A stretch of 33,978 nucleotides of DNA from Minisyncoccota bacterium (GTDB lineage: Bacteria; Patescibacteriota; Minisyncoccia; Phycocordibacterales; UBA9973): the NCBI GenBank assembly GCA_025453495.1, contig JALOQM010000007.1, forward strand, positions 1-33,978. Reading direction: 5' to 3'. Shown here piece after piece: positions 6,778 through 14,804 of the stretch. Position 1 is the stretch's first letter, and every line of letters starts with the position of its first letter. Under the pieces are notes generated by a model. It saw only the letters and a list, made by a program, of their open reading frames with translations, was not told where the DNA came from and did not search any database. The position numbers and the translations under genes were made by a program.

Positions 6778-7002
6778 ATGGAAAGAGAAATCATCCCAGG
6801 AAAATATAGACATTTTAAGGGCTTCATCTGTGATGTTGTCGGTGTCGCGAAGCACTCCGAAGACCACACTACAGAGCTTGTCGTGTACTGGCATGCAAAT
6901 GCAGAAGGAATGCCAGAGTTATGGGCACGCCCAAAAGCAATGTTTCTCGAGACAGTGCTAGTGGATGGAAAGGAAGTAGAAAGATTTACTTATATAGGAT
7001 AG
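6778..7002 (+). CDS. DUF1653 domain protein
   Basis: This 74-residue protein matches the small DUF1653 family over its full length. It begins EIIPGKYRHFKGF, continues with VVGVAKHSED and LVVYWHAN, and ends WARPKAMFLETVLVDGKEV-RFTYIG. The family is widespread and has no known activity; the fold is a small beta barrel. It follows the DUF5667 gene after 3 bases. A weak hairpin (CTCTTT/AAAGAG) lies just after the stop. Confidence 0.85.
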   Translation: MEREIIPGKYRHFKGFICDVVGVAKHSEDHTTELVVYWHANAEGMPELWARPKAMFLETVLVDGKEVERFTYIG

Positions 7003-7109
7003 ACACTCTTTAAAAAGAGGTAAGTATTTGTCCTTGCATAGGCTCCTTTTGGGAGTATAATTGTTAAGGAATACGAAACTCACAAAATCTTTTACTAAAA
7101 CTAAAGATC

Positions 7110-7556
7110 ATGGAAGATCTACACATTGTTGAGGTCCAGGGGATGCACTACATTCTCCGCCTTGAAGCCACTCTTCGTTCTTTTAAGTGGATGGCCGGTA
7201 ATTCTGAAAGAGGAGATGAGACTTGCTTTAAGTATTGGTATGAAGGCACTGGCTACATACTTAAAAAAAATGAGGATCCTTCTACCAAAAAGATTTTTAC
7301 TTTTACTACCAAAGAGGAGCGCGACTCGTCTTATCCGTTCACTTTTGAAAAAGTGCTCGGTTTTAATTTTGATGGAGAAAAAGATCCTGATCTTTTCACT
7401 CCAAAAACAGAAAGTGTAAAAGAAAGTTTTATTGATTTCCTTTGTGGCGACTCAGGAATACTAGTTTCCGCGGATACGAGCAAAATAATTCCATCTCTGA
7501 AAATCTCTTATGATTTGTTTGCACATTTCTCAGAAAAAGTGCTTTCAGTTTCATAG
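7110..7556 (+). CDS. Unassigned 148-residue protein
   Basis: I do not recognise this protein. It is soluble, acidic and rich in aromatic residues (FKYWYEGTGYILKK near residue 40), with no signal peptide, membrane segment or cysteine cluster; it has two Cys (about 39 and 111). The beta-rich N-terminal half suggests a compact globular domain. A TATAAT box is visible near 7055-7060, about 50 bases upstream, giving a short leader with AAGGAA-like sequence. A strong terminator shared with the convergent methyltransferase gene follows. It is a single-gene unit. Confidence 0.65.
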   Translation: MEDLHIVEVQGMHYILRLEATLRSFKWMAGNSERGDETCFKYWYEGTGYILKKNEDPSTKKIFTFTTKEERDSSYPFTFEKVLGFNFDGEKDPDLFTPKTESVKESFIDFLCGDSGILVSADTSKIIPSLKISYDLFAHFSEKVLSVS

Positions 7557-7567
7557 CTCACACAGTA

Positions 7568-7596
7568 AAACCCTCTCGCTATAAACGAGAGGGTTT
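7568..7596. terminator. Bidirectional terminator between convergent genes
   Basis: AAACCCTCTCG/CGAGAGGGTTT is a perfect 11-bp stem with a 7-base loop. On the plus strand TTTCTTTT follows; on the minus strand the stem ends in TTTTAC. It serves the genes ending at 7556 and 7600. Confidence 0.85.
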
Positions 7597-7599
7597 CTT

Positions 7600-8376
7600 T
7601 TACCTATCTTTTCTTCTGATCGAATCAAGCATGATCGCTGTGGCTGCTGCGACATTGAGTGATTCTGCTTTACCATAGCGCGGGATCATTACTTTTTCTG
7701 TAAGTAATTTTTCATTCTCTGTGCTGATACCATGAGACTCACTGCCCATCACGATGATTGCTCGGTGTGGAAATACTGCTTCGTGTACATTTTTCCCTTT
7801 GAGAGTCGCGCCAATAATTGGAATACTATTTTTTTGAGCCTGAGAAAGAAATGCAGGTAGGTCAAGCTCTGAAAAATGAATATGCGCAAACGAACCCATG
7901 CTTGCGGCAATACTTTTGGGATTATAGAAATCGACACTTCCTCGGGATGCGACGATAGTAGTGATACCAAACCAATCAGCGATACGGATAATAGTGCCGA
8001 GGTTGCCAGGATCAGTTACTCCATCAAGTGCAAGAACACATTCTGTCGAGCTATCTGTTGGCAACAGTGTTGGTATATCTTTTGATTCTTTTTTCTGTAG
8101 GACAATTGCAAGTGCCGCATTGTTTGACTGCAGTGTTCCGAAACTTGCAAGTTCTGTCTTATCTACGGTAATGCATTTTGTACCTTTTCTTTCAAAAGTA
8201 CCGGCTGCTATAGCGCGCGAATGCTTTTGTGTAAAATCTCTGGTGACATAGAGTTCTCGTATAATGAAATCTGACGCAAGAAGCTCAAGGACACTTTTTT
8301 CGCCTTCGACGAGAAATAGTCCACTTTCGGTGCGATATTTTTTCTCCTGTAGTTTTTTTATAGATTTTGAGTTCAT
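7600..8376 (-). CDS. TrmH/SpoU-family RNA 2'-O-ribose methyltransferase
   Basis: The 258-residue protein starts at ATG 8376; TATACT (8395-8390) lies 13 bases upstream and excludes the longer frame. An N-terminal substrate-binding domain (about 1-95, 'KYRTESGLFLVEGEKSVLELL') precedes the SPOUT trefoil-knot domain. SpoU motif 1 is DPGNLGTIIR (122-131, Asn125), motif 2 is MGSESHG (210-216) and motif 3 is IPRYGKAESLNVA (231-243). The enzyme uses S-adenosylmethionine to methylate a ribose in rRNA or tRNA; the layout resembles RlmB/TsnR-type rRNA methylases, but the target is not decidable. It diverges from the AI-2E gene with 84 bases between starts. Confidence 0.92.
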   Translation of the reverse strand: MNSKSIKKLQEKKYRTESGLFLVEGEKSVLELLASDFIIRELYVTRDFTQKHSRAIAAGTFERKGTKCITVDKTELASFGTLQSNNAALAIVLQKKESKDIPTLLPTDSSTECVLALDGVTDPGNLGTIIRIADWFGITTIVASRGSVDFYNPKSIAASMGSFAHIHFSELDLPAFLSQAQKNSIPIIGATLKGKNVHEAVFPHRAIIVMGSESHGISTENEKLLTEKVMIPRYGKAESLNVAAATAIMLDSIRRKDR

Positions 8377-8460
8377 AGGTATATGAGAGAGTATACCGCT
8401 TTGTGTCACATCGCCAAAATCATTCTCAATTATAGCGTCGTCTGTTACAATAGCCATGTT

Positions 8461-9489
8461 ATGAAATCAACTACTATACACCAACCGTTTTTTTATGGCG
8501 TACTGCTTATACTTTTGGCTATCGCGTTTTTTATCTTTCGACCATTGTTTGTACCACTCTTTCTTGCGGGCATTATTGCGGTCGTCTCTCAACCACTATA
8601 TCGTTGGTATGTCAGGCAGATACGCTCGGCTACTGTTTCATCTTTGGTGACTGTGCTTAGTGTTGCCGTGATTATCGGTATACCTCTTGCTTTTATTGCC
8701 ACAGAGCTTTTTAAGGAATCAAAAGTACTTTTTGCACTACTTAGCAACAGTGCTCCTGAAACGTATATCAATCAGATCGAGACAGCACTTGCACCATTTG
8801 CAAAAGAGTTCCCTGACATTACTGCTCGTGCTGATGAATATATCCGCACGGTAGCAGTATTTGTTTCAAATCATCTTGGCACTATTTTTGCGAATACTGC
8901 GCAACTTTTTTTCCAGATTTTTATCATACTCATTGCTCTCTTTTATTTTCTTCGAGACGGTGGCATGTTCAAGCGTTTGATTGTCTCGCTCTCACCACTT
9001 CCTGATGATAAAGACAGGACAATCTATGAGCATATGAAAAGTGCTATCCGTGGCGTGGTGGTAGGTTCACTTATGATCGCCATTATTCAAGGTACTCTCG
9101 TAGGTATCGGTTTTTGGATCTTTGGAATTGCGAATCCTGTGCTTTGGGGAAGCATTGCGGTACTTGCAGCACTTATCCCAACAGTTGGCACAGCACTTGT
9201 GCTTGCGCCTGCGATTGTATTTCTCTTTCTCTCTGGGCAGCTCGGTGGAGCAGTAGGATTACTTGTCTGGGGAGTGCTTATGGTTGGTCTTATTGATAAT
9301 CTGTTTGCTCCGACACTTATTGGCAAGAAAACGCACATGCATCCATTTTTTGTATTTCTCGGTGTAATCGGAGGTTTGTCGTTCTTTGGCCCGATCGGCT
9401 TTTTTGCTGGACCACTTACTATCAGTCTACTGTTTGCTTTTCTTGAAATATATCGTCCTGGTGCTACGGAAGGCGCGCGTAGTCACTAA
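8461..9489 (+). CDS. AI-2E transporter family membrane protein (PerM/YdiK type)
   Basis: The 342-residue protein has about seven to eight hydrophobic helices: two at the N-terminus (9-45), one at 57-80, a soluble segment around 85-135, then helices to the end. This is the standard architecture of the AI-2E/PerM family (COG0628). Family signatures include FYFLRDGG (near residue 160), 'LIPTVGTALV' and 'FFVFLGVIGGLSFFGPIGFFAGPL' spread over the C-terminal helices. Family members have been linked to export of AI-2 or to sodium/proton exchange, so the substrate here is unknown. The start is ATG 8461 with TACAAT (8446-8451) nine bases before it. The next gene begins 12 bases after the stop. Confidence 0.9.
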   Translation: MKSTTIHQPFFYGVLLILLAIAFFIFRPLFVPLFLAGIIAVVSQPLYRWYVRQIRSATVSSLVTVLSVAVIIGIPLAFIATELFKESKVLFALLSNSAPETYINQIETALAPFAKEFPDITARADEYIRTVAVFVSNHLGTIFANTAQLFFQIFIILIALFYFLRDGGMFKRLIVSLSPLPDDKDRTIYEHMKSAIRGVVVGSLMIAIIQGTLVGIGFWIFGIANPVLWGSIAVLAALIPTVGTALVLAPAIVFLFLSGQLGGAVGLLVWGVLMVGLIDNLFAPTLIGKKTHMHPFFVFLGVIGGLSFFGPIGFFAGPLTISLLFAFLEIYRPGATEGARSH

Positions 9490-9501
9490 TTGCCGTGTAG
9501 T

Positions 9502-9996
9502 ATGTCTGCGGTCGAACGTGAAAAAATAAAAAGCGAATTTGCACTGCTTGGTATAGTGCCTGAGTATATCGAGCATGAGCCAGTGATTACGAGCGAAGAT
9601 GCAGCGCGGACGAGAGGATTTGCACTCAAACAAGGCATCAAAGCACTTCTTTTTACTAACGGCAGTGCTGCTTGGGTGATTGTCGGTATACCTGGTGACA
9701 AGAAGGCTGATCAGAAGAAAGTGGCAGATACTATTGGATGGGCGAGACGAGATATCCGCATGGCGACAGTCGAGGAAGTGCTTACGATCACTGGGTGTGA
9801 GATTGGTTCAGTGCCGCCATTTGGACATAAGACACTTGTCCCTATCCTTATCGATCAGAGTGTCTATGACAATGCTGAAAATGTTTTTAACATCGGTTTG
9901 CGGACCGATTCTGCAAAGGTAGCGACAGATGATATGCGTATGCTTTTCCGTGCTATCGGTGCTCTTGAAGGAGACTTTGTCAAAGTTCTCGGCTGA
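9502..9996 (+). CDS. YbaK/ProX-type aminoacyl-tRNA deacylase domain protein
   Basis: The 164-residue protein is a single YbaK-like domain, which hydrolyses mischarged aminoacyl-tRNA in trans. Seen features are 'YIEHEPVITSEDAARTRG' (about 17-34), 'KQGIKALLF' with the conserved central Lys, the 'GCEIGSVPPFGH' block (the G-x-x-x-P-x-G loop typical of this fold) and 'PILIDQSVYD' near 120. The substrate (Cys-, Ala- or other tRNA) cannot be assigned. I chose ATG 9502 over a TTG at 9490 because it matches the usual domain start. It lies 12 bases after the AI-2E gene and probably shares its transcript. Confidence 0.85.
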   Translation: MSAVEREKIKSEFALLGIVPEYIEHEPVITSEDAARTRGFALKQGIKALLFTNGSAAWVIVGIPGDKKADQKKVADTIGWARRDIRMATVEEVLTITGCEIGSVPPFGHKTLVPILIDQSVYDNAENVFNIGLRTDSAKVATDDMRMLFRAIGALEGDFVKVLG

Positions 9997-10044
9997 TGCA
10001 CATTAGTGTGACTTTTGGTATACTAGACCCCTCCTTCTACGTAT

Positions 10045-11787
10045 ATGCAGATACTTTTTTCTTACCTCAAAAAACATTGGAAACTATGCCTCGTAGTTCT
10101 CTCCCTCGCAGTAATCAATCAGACGTTCTCGCTGCTTGATCCGCTGGTTTTTCGCCATATTATCGATGAGTATATAGTTAATGTAAGTGTGTACACACGA
10201 GCCGAATTTGTCCGGGGAGTAGTTTCTCTTCTCGGTCTTTCTATTGCTGTCGCATTTGTCTCAAGAGTAGCAAAGAATTTCCAGGAATATTATCTCAATA
10301 CCATCACTCAGCGAGTTGGCGCTCGCATGTACAATGATGGTGTCGAGCATTCACTTGCGCTTCCGTATGCTGTATTTGAAGATCAGCGTAGCGGTGAGAC
10401 ACTTGGGACACTGCAGAAAGTCCGCTCCTCAAGTGAGACACTTCTCGCGTCTTTCATCAATATTGTATTTGTCTCACTCATTGGCTTTTTATTTGTCACG
10501 ATATACGCGTGGTATATCTACTGGGGTGTGGCACTTGTGTATGCGCTGACAGTCCCAATCATTGGAATACTGAGCTATGTACTGACAGGTAAGATAAAAA
10601 AGATACAAAAGACAATTCTTGCCGAGACAACGGCTCTTGCTGGATCGACGACAGAATCACTTCGCAATATTGAGCTTGTCAAAAGTCTCGGTCTTATCGG
10701 ACAGGAAGTAGGGCGTCTGCAGAGTACTACAGAGAGTATCCTTACACTTGAGCTCAAGAAGCTTCGCTATGTTCGGAGTATCAGTTTTGTTCAAGGGACA
10801 GCTATCAATTTACTTCGCGCTGCTATTGTCGGTTTTCTTCTCTACCTTATTTTTACTCAAACTATTACCTACGGAGAATTTTTCGCGCTCTATATCTATT
10901 CGTTTTTTATCTTTACGCCACTTCAGGAGCTTGGCACAATCATTAATAATTATCGCGAAGCAGAAGCAGCTCTTGAGCGATTTGGCGAGATTATGGCAAC
11001 ACCGCGTGAGCCAATACCAAAAGATGCAAAAAAGATCAGTCACGTAGATCAATTATCATTTATCTCAGTATCTTTCCGATATCCAAGTGCCGTCGGTAGC
11101 GCACTTGAAGATATCTCATTTTCTGCAAAAGCAGGGGAGACAATTGCATTTGTCGGACCGTCCGGTTCAGGTAAGACAAGCCTGGTGAAGCTTCTCGTGG
11201 GTCTCTATACGCCAAGTCAAGGCAGTGTCCGATACAACACTATTCGAGCAGAAGAGATCGATATGAATGCACTGCGTGCGCAGTTTGGATTTGTGACACA
11301 GGATACACAGCTCTTTGCTGGATCAATTCGTGATAACTTACGTTTCGTTAATCCACAAGCGACAGATGCCGAGTGTCATGAAGCGCTGACTAAAGCTGCT
11401 GCTGGCCCACTGCTTGCCCGTGCAAATCAAGGGCTCGATACGTTGATTGGTGAAGGAGGAGTCAAAGTCTCAGGTGGCGAGAAACAGCGTTTATCGATTG
11501 CAAGAGCGCTGCTTCGCAAACCAACTATGCTTATCTTTGATGAAGCGACATCGGCGCTTGATTCAATTACAGAAGAAGAGATTACAAAGACAATACGTGA
11601 TGTCTCGGCTATCGATTCACGTATTACAGTGCTTATCGCGCATCGACTCTCGACTATTATGCACGCCGATCGTATCTACGTTCTCGAAAAAGGAAAGATC
11701 GTGGAGACAGGCACGCATGAGGCATTGCTTGCTGAAAAAGGCCTCTACTTTGCAATGTGGCGCCAACAGATAGGCGAGCGTGTGTAA
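10045..11787 (+). CDS. ABC exporter half-transporter (permease-ATPase fusion)
   Basis: The 580-residue protein has the usual exporter layout: a transmembrane domain of about six helices (1-320) and a nucleotide-binding domain (about 335-580). Walker A is GPSGSGKTS (about 371-379), the Q-loop is FGFVTQDTQLF, the signature is VSGGEKQRLSIARALL (about 475), Walker B is LIFDEATSALD (about 496) and the switch His is in IAHRLST. It should dimerise and export a lipid, peptide or drug; there is no linked substrate gene. TATACT precedes it by about 20 bases. The mscL gene follows after 18 bases but has its own -10 box. Confidence 0.93.
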   Translation: MQILFSYLKKHWKLCLVVLSLAVINQTFSLLDPLVFRHIIDEYIVNVSVYTRAEFVRGVVSLLGLSIAVAFVSRVAKNFQEYYLNTITQRVGARMYNDGVEHSLALPYAVFEDQRSGETLGTLQKVRSSSETLLASFINIVFVSLIGFLFVTIYAWYIYWGVALVYALTVPIIGILSYVLTGKIKKIQKTILAETTALAGSTTESLRNIELVKSLGLIGQEVGRLQSTTESILTLELKKLRYVRSISFVQGTAINLLRAAIVGFLLYLIFTQTITYGEFFALYIYSFFIFTPLQELGTIINNYREAEAALERFGEIMATPREPIPKDAKKISHVDQLSFISVSFRYPSAVGSALEDISFSAKAGETIAFVGPSGSGKTSLVKLLVGLYTPSQGSVRYNTIRAEEIDMNALRAQFGFVTQDTQLFAGSIRDNLRFVNPQATDAECHEALTKAAAGPLLARANQGLDTLIGEGGVKVSGGEKQRLSIARALLRKPTMLIFDEATSALDSITEEEITKTIRDVSAIDSRITVLIAHRLSTIMHADRIYVLEKGKIVETGTHEALLAEKGLYFAMWRQQIGERV

Positions 11788-11805
11788 TGTTGGTATAATG
11801 ACACT

Positions 11806-12171
11806 ATGAAAAAATTTACACTAGAGTTCAAGCAATTTATCATGCGTGGTAATGTCCTTGATCTTGCAATCGGTATTATCATTGGTGGTGCGTTCCAGAA
11901 GATCGTGTCTTCAGCTGTTTCTGACATTGCATTTCCAGCTATTACACCACTTCTTGGCGGTATACAGTTTACTGAGTGGCAATGGGGTCCTATTATGATT
12001 GGCACTTTTTTGCAGGCAACTGTCGATTTTCTTATTATCGCGTTTTTTGTTTTCGTTATCGTCAAACTTGCAAATCGCATGAAGCGTGAAGAACCAGCAC
12101 CTGAGACAGTACACCCGACAGAAGCTGAACTACTTGTCGAAATACGCGATTTATTGAAAGCAAATAAATAA
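11806..12171 (+). CDS. mscL: Large-conductance mechanosensitive channel MscL
   Basis: The 121-residue protein is of normal MscL length. The N-terminal amphipathic helix and first transmembrane helix carry the family signature 'FKQFIMRGNVLDLAIGIIIGGAFQKIVSS' (spanning about 8-36). The periplasmic loop is short, TM2 is 'FLQATVDFLIIAFFVFVIVKL', and the charged tail ends in a LLVEIRDLL helix. The homopentamer opens under membrane tension and releases solutes after hypo-osmotic shock. TATAAT (11794-11799) ends six bases before the ATG, so the transcript is predicted to be leaderless. The next gene starts four bases after its stop. Confidence 0.96.
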   Translation: MKKFTLEFKQFIMRGNVLDLAIGIIIGGAFQKIVSSAVSDIAFPAITPLLGGIQFTEWQWGPIMIGTFLQATVDFLIIAFFVFVIVKLANRMKREEPAPETVHPTEAELLVEIRDLLKANK

Positions 12172-12175
12172 TTTT

Positions 12176-13147
12176 ATGGAGTCGCTTGCTCTTGAATCTT
12201 CTCTAGTCAAAAAAGAGTTTGCACCAGAGCTTGTCACTCGTGCAGAGCTTTTTCTTGGCGAGCAAGCAACGTCTTTGTCAGAGGAAACACTGCTTGCTAT
12301 CTATGCAGAGGTAGAAGCATATACAAAAAAAGAACCAGATGAAGAACGTGTAGGAGATTGCACTGTCTCTTATGATAAATACAAAAAAACATTTCTCATC
12401 AATGGTACACAAGCGACGTTTGGACAGCTTGTCGCTTCACGGCATCTTGGTGTATCGCTCGGATACAGTAAAGAGTTACTTTCTTCCGGTGAAGGTAAAC
12501 GCTTTGCCAAGATACTTACCCAACGTGAACGGGAAGACTACCTTGATGGAGTGCTCAACAAAGCATTGGCAGAGAAGCTCTCAGTAGATACTCGAAAGCA
12601 GGACCTCCTGAAGTCAAAAGCATATGAAGCAATAGCGGAGCGGAGTATGGAAAAAAGCGCTCAAGCGGGAGTGTTTGCAGAAAGTGTAATCATCGGCGTC
12701 GTCGAGACAATTACCCTTGATCGTCCTGATCTTGGTGTCTCTGTGATACCAGCAAATGCGTATCAGGACGTCGAAGAGAAAATTGATTTTATTATTGAAA
12801 CTCGTGAGAAGCGGCGTGGTGTTGGTACAGTGACTGAAGAAGTCGCACAAGAAGCTCGTTCGATTGGGGTGCAATTTACCATCAATACAAAAAAGGCGGA
12901 GCATAAAGCCGAGCAGATTGCAAAGGCAAAAGAGCGTGGGGCGCAGGTTGATGATATTGTCTATGTAGCGATTGATAGCAAGATACTAATGGGAGCAGTG
13001 GCTGCCTGGGAGAAAGCAGGTAAGCCGGTATCAGGTCCGTGGCAGTTTCTCTCTCGAGAAACACGGATTGCTACTCTTAAAGGCATATTTGGTGGTATTT
13101 TGACACCTGAACAAGAACAGAGTTTGCTTAAAACAATTGCTGCATAA
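12176..13147 (+). CDS. Unassigned protein, possibly with a degenerate nuclease-like fold
   Basis: I do not recognise this 323-residue protein. It is soluble, rich in Glu, Lys and Ala, and mostly helical, with one Cys (residue 62). A central segment (about 165-240) runs 'FAESVIIGVVETI', 'AYQDVEEKIDFII' (Asp204) and 'GVQFTINTKK' (231-240). The order Glu-helix, Asp-strand, then a hydrophobic strand ending in Gln-x-Thr resembles a PD-(D/E)XK core in which the catalytic Lys is replaced, but this is only a pattern match. The C-terminus has a repeated 'IFGGILTPEQEQ' helix. It begins four bases after mscL, so the two are likely co-transcribed. Confidence 0.65.
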   Translation: MESLALESSLVKKEFAPELVTRAELFLGEQATSLSEETLLAIYAEVEAYTKKEPDEERVGDCTVSYDKYKKTFLINGTQATFGQLVASRHLGVSLGYSKELLSSGEGKRFAKILTQREREDYLDGVLNKALAEKLSVDTRKQDLLKSKAYEAIAERSMEKSAQAGVFAESVIIGVVETITLDRPDLGVSVIPANAYQDVEEKIDFIIETREKRRGVGTVTEEVAQEARSIGVQFTINTKKAEHKAEQIAKAKERGAQVDDIVYVAIDSKILMGAVAAWEKAGKPVSGPWQFLSRETRIATLKGIFGGILTPEQEQSLLKTIAA

Positions 13148-13231
13148 ACCGGTAGAAAATTTATTTCGGATGTGCTAGTCTGAAGAAGTTTTTGAGAGTT
13201 GTAGTTGATTCATATCTAATACATAGAGTAC

Positions 13232-13322
13232 GGAGAGGTGGCTGAGCGGCTGAAAGCAGGGGATTGCTAATCCCCCATACGGCGTAATAACCGTATCGAG
13301 GGTTCGAATCCCTCCCTCTCCG
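13232..13322 (+). tRNA. tRNA-Ser (anticodon GCT)
   Basis: The acceptor stem GGAGAGG pairs with CCTCTCC (13315-13321), and the discriminator is G13322. The anticodon loop TTGCTAA carries GCT (AGY codons). A long variable arm (ATACGG...CCGTAT) follows, as expected for a class II tRNA-Ser. The T-arm is GAGGG-TTCGAAT-CCCTC. CCA is not encoded. It borders the scar region that follows. Confidence 0.96.
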
Positions 13323-13330
13323 CTATTGAC

Positions 13331-13380
13331 AGCTAGCACGACATGTGTCGTTAGCTAGGTATTTAGAGCTAGCTCTAAAT
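13331..13380. repeat. Hairpin and perfect palindrome next to tRNA-Ser
   Basis: 13331-13356 forms a stem of AGCTA plus ACGAC paired with GTCGT plus TAGCT (two-base bulge, ATGT loop). Immediately after, 13361-13380 is a perfect 20-base palindrome with half-site ATTTAGAGCT. The core GAGCTAGC recurs at 13411-13418. Nine bases separate the tRNA end from the first hairpin. This could be a recombinase or transposon end, or a processing/terminator structure for the tRNA. Confidence 0.5.
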
Positions 13381-13456
13381 GCGTTCGAATCTCAAAGACC
13401 CCGCCAAGTCGAGCTAGCCCGAGTTCGTTATGTAATTCGTGCACTCGAAACGATTC

Positions 13457-13484
13457 AAAAAACTGTCTGAAAAGGCAGTTTTTT
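13457..13484 (+). terminator. Rho-independent terminator upstream of the nuclease-like gene
   Basis: AAAAAACTGTC pairs with GGCAGTTTTTT (one G.U pair, 6-base loop). Its T-run merges with the -10 TATAAT (13487-13492) of the next gene, insulating that gene from tRNA-Ser read-through. Confidence 0.7.
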
Positions 13485-13499
13485 GCTATAATTCAGAAT

Positions 13500-14444
13500 A
13501 TGGCAATTTACAAGATTACAAATAATAAGCTGCTTTCTATAAAAGAAAAGCCTTTCTCTCTCGAAAAAGATATACAGAATATTGTTGAACAAAACCTCAC
13601 TGAACTCTTTGGGATTGAATTTGTGGCAAGCGAAAGAATCATCAATGGTCTTCGTATTGATACGCTCGGTTTTGACGCGGAGACAAAAAGCTTCGTTATC
13701 ATCGAATATAAACGAGGGAGCAGTTTTAGTGTCGTAGATCAAGGATTTTCATACTTGTCTCTTCTCTTGAATAATAAGGCTGATTTCATTCTTGAATACA
13801 ACGAGAAAAACAAAGAGCAATTAAAGCGAACAGATGTTGACTGGTCACAAGCACGCATTATTTTCATTTCTCCGAACTACACGACGCACCAAATTAATGC
13901 GGTAAATTTCAAGAATGCACCTTTTGAACTGTGGGAAATTAAACAATATGAAAATAATACAGTATCGCTCAATCAGATAAAGAACGAAAACTCACAAGAG
14001 TTAATGCCAAGTATCGACGACAAACCAGAACTTAAAGAATTTAAGAAAGAGTCCAAGGAACATAGTGAGGATCACATATTTAATAATCGTGACAGAGCAA
14101 AGGAACTTTACCTACCATTCAAAGAAAAGATAACCGATATTTATCCTGAAATTGTATTTGATCCGAAATCAAACTCAATCAATGTAAAGCGTAGTGATAA
14201 TTGGCGAGTTATTGTGTATATCAATGCATATACGGATAAACTCAGATGTACGTTTACTAGAAGCAAGGACACTGATTATCAAGACCCTCAAAAGAAGTTA
14301 ATTACCCAGTCAGAACTTGAAATAAAAAATAAAGGGCAAAATCTTACACGAATGGATATAAAAAACGAGGAAGATATGGAGTATGCAGTGAATATTTTCC
14401 AACAGGCGTATAAACGATTTAAGAAAGAGTTCATCGAAGGATAA
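13500..14444 (+). CDS. PD-(D/E)XK nuclease-like protein (DUF5655-like C-terminus)
   Basis: The 314-residue protein has an N-terminal domain with the nuclease core: a Glu-containing helix (Glu22/Glu30), Asp54 in GLRIDTLGFD, then E69-Y-K71 in 'SFVIIEYKRGSS', and Gln81 in the following helix. These are the metal-binding and catalytic positions of the PD-(D/E)XK superfamily, as in DUF91/NucS-like proteins. A polar linker (about 160-195) leads to a C-terminal domain ('AKELYLPFKEKITDIYPEIV' onward) resembling DUF5655. Proteins of this type are often found in accessory islands; a role in DNA processing or defence is an inference. TATAAT ends seven bases before the ATG (leaderless). A strong terminator follows. 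Confidence 0.75.
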   Translation: MAIYKITNNKLLSIKEKPFSLEKDIQNIVEQNLTELFGIEFVASERIINGLRIDTLGFDAETKSFVIIEYKRGSSFSVVDQGFSYLSLLLNNKADFILEYNEKNKEQLKRTDVDWSQARIIFISPNYTTHQINAVNFKNAPFELWEIKQYENNTVSLNQIKNENSQELMPSIDDKPELKEFKKESKEHSEDHIFNNRDRAKELYLPFKEKITDIYPEIVFDPKSNSINVKRSDNWRVIVYINAYTDKLRCTFTRSKDTDYQDPQKKLITQSELEIKNKGQNLTRMDIKNEEDMEYAVNIFQQAYKRFKKEFIEG

Positions 14445-14457
14445 ATAGTAGTATTTA

Positions 14458-14486
14458 CACAAAACCACCAATGAGGTGGTTTTGTG
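14458..14486 (+). terminator. Rho-independent terminator after the nuclease-like gene
   Basis: CACAAAACCACC/GGTGGTTTTGTG is a perfect 12-bp stem with loop AATGA, followed by TTTTGTTGT. Confidence 0.85.
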
Positions 14487-14537
14487 TTTTGTTGTCCTAT
14501 AATACAATTATTGTGATATAATATTTCTACAAGCTAT

Positions 14538-14780
14538 ATGAGTACGTCAGCGAAAAAGTTGGGTGTTAACATCCGAAAGATACGAGAAGAAAAAGGTATG
14601 ATGCAAGTAGATTTATGTAGAAAGCTTGAGGTTGACCGTGCGTATATAAGCAATATTGAAAATGGAAACGTTGTTGAAGACGGAACACATGCTGCATTAT
14701 TAGGAAAAGGTGGCAAATATGCAACACTTTGGAGTATGCAAGCGGGAGGGTTCTTGCCAAGTGAAATTGAAGAACAGTAG
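14538..14780 (+). pseudogene. Chimeric ORF: XRE-type HTH fused to the tail of an ABC ATPase
   Basis: The 80-residue frame has two unrelated parts. Residues 1-43 are the first four helices of an XRE/HTH_3 domain (KLGVNIRKIREEKGMMQVDL, then YISNIENG). After the usual IENG, residues 44-80 switch to VVEDGTHAALLGKGGKYATL and WSMQAGG, the extreme C-terminus of an ABC exporter ATPase (compare IVETGTHEALLAEKGLYFAM in the gene ending at 11787). The HTH lacks its fifth helix and any partner domain. I infer a deletion that joined a regulator gene to the end of a second, lost ABC transporter gene. It keeps TATAAT (14517-14522) 15 bases upstream, so it may still be expressed. Confidence 0.75.
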
Positions 14781-14804
14781 GAAATCTGGTTTTAGAAGAG
14801 AGGC

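Noticed and set aside
13382-13410. A T-arm-like GTTCGAATC followed by CCCCGCCA, suggesting a tRNA remnant or att duplication of tRNA-Ser
   Set aside because: The flanking bases do not form a T-stem, and only eight bases match the tRNA-Ser T-loop, which is a common sequence.
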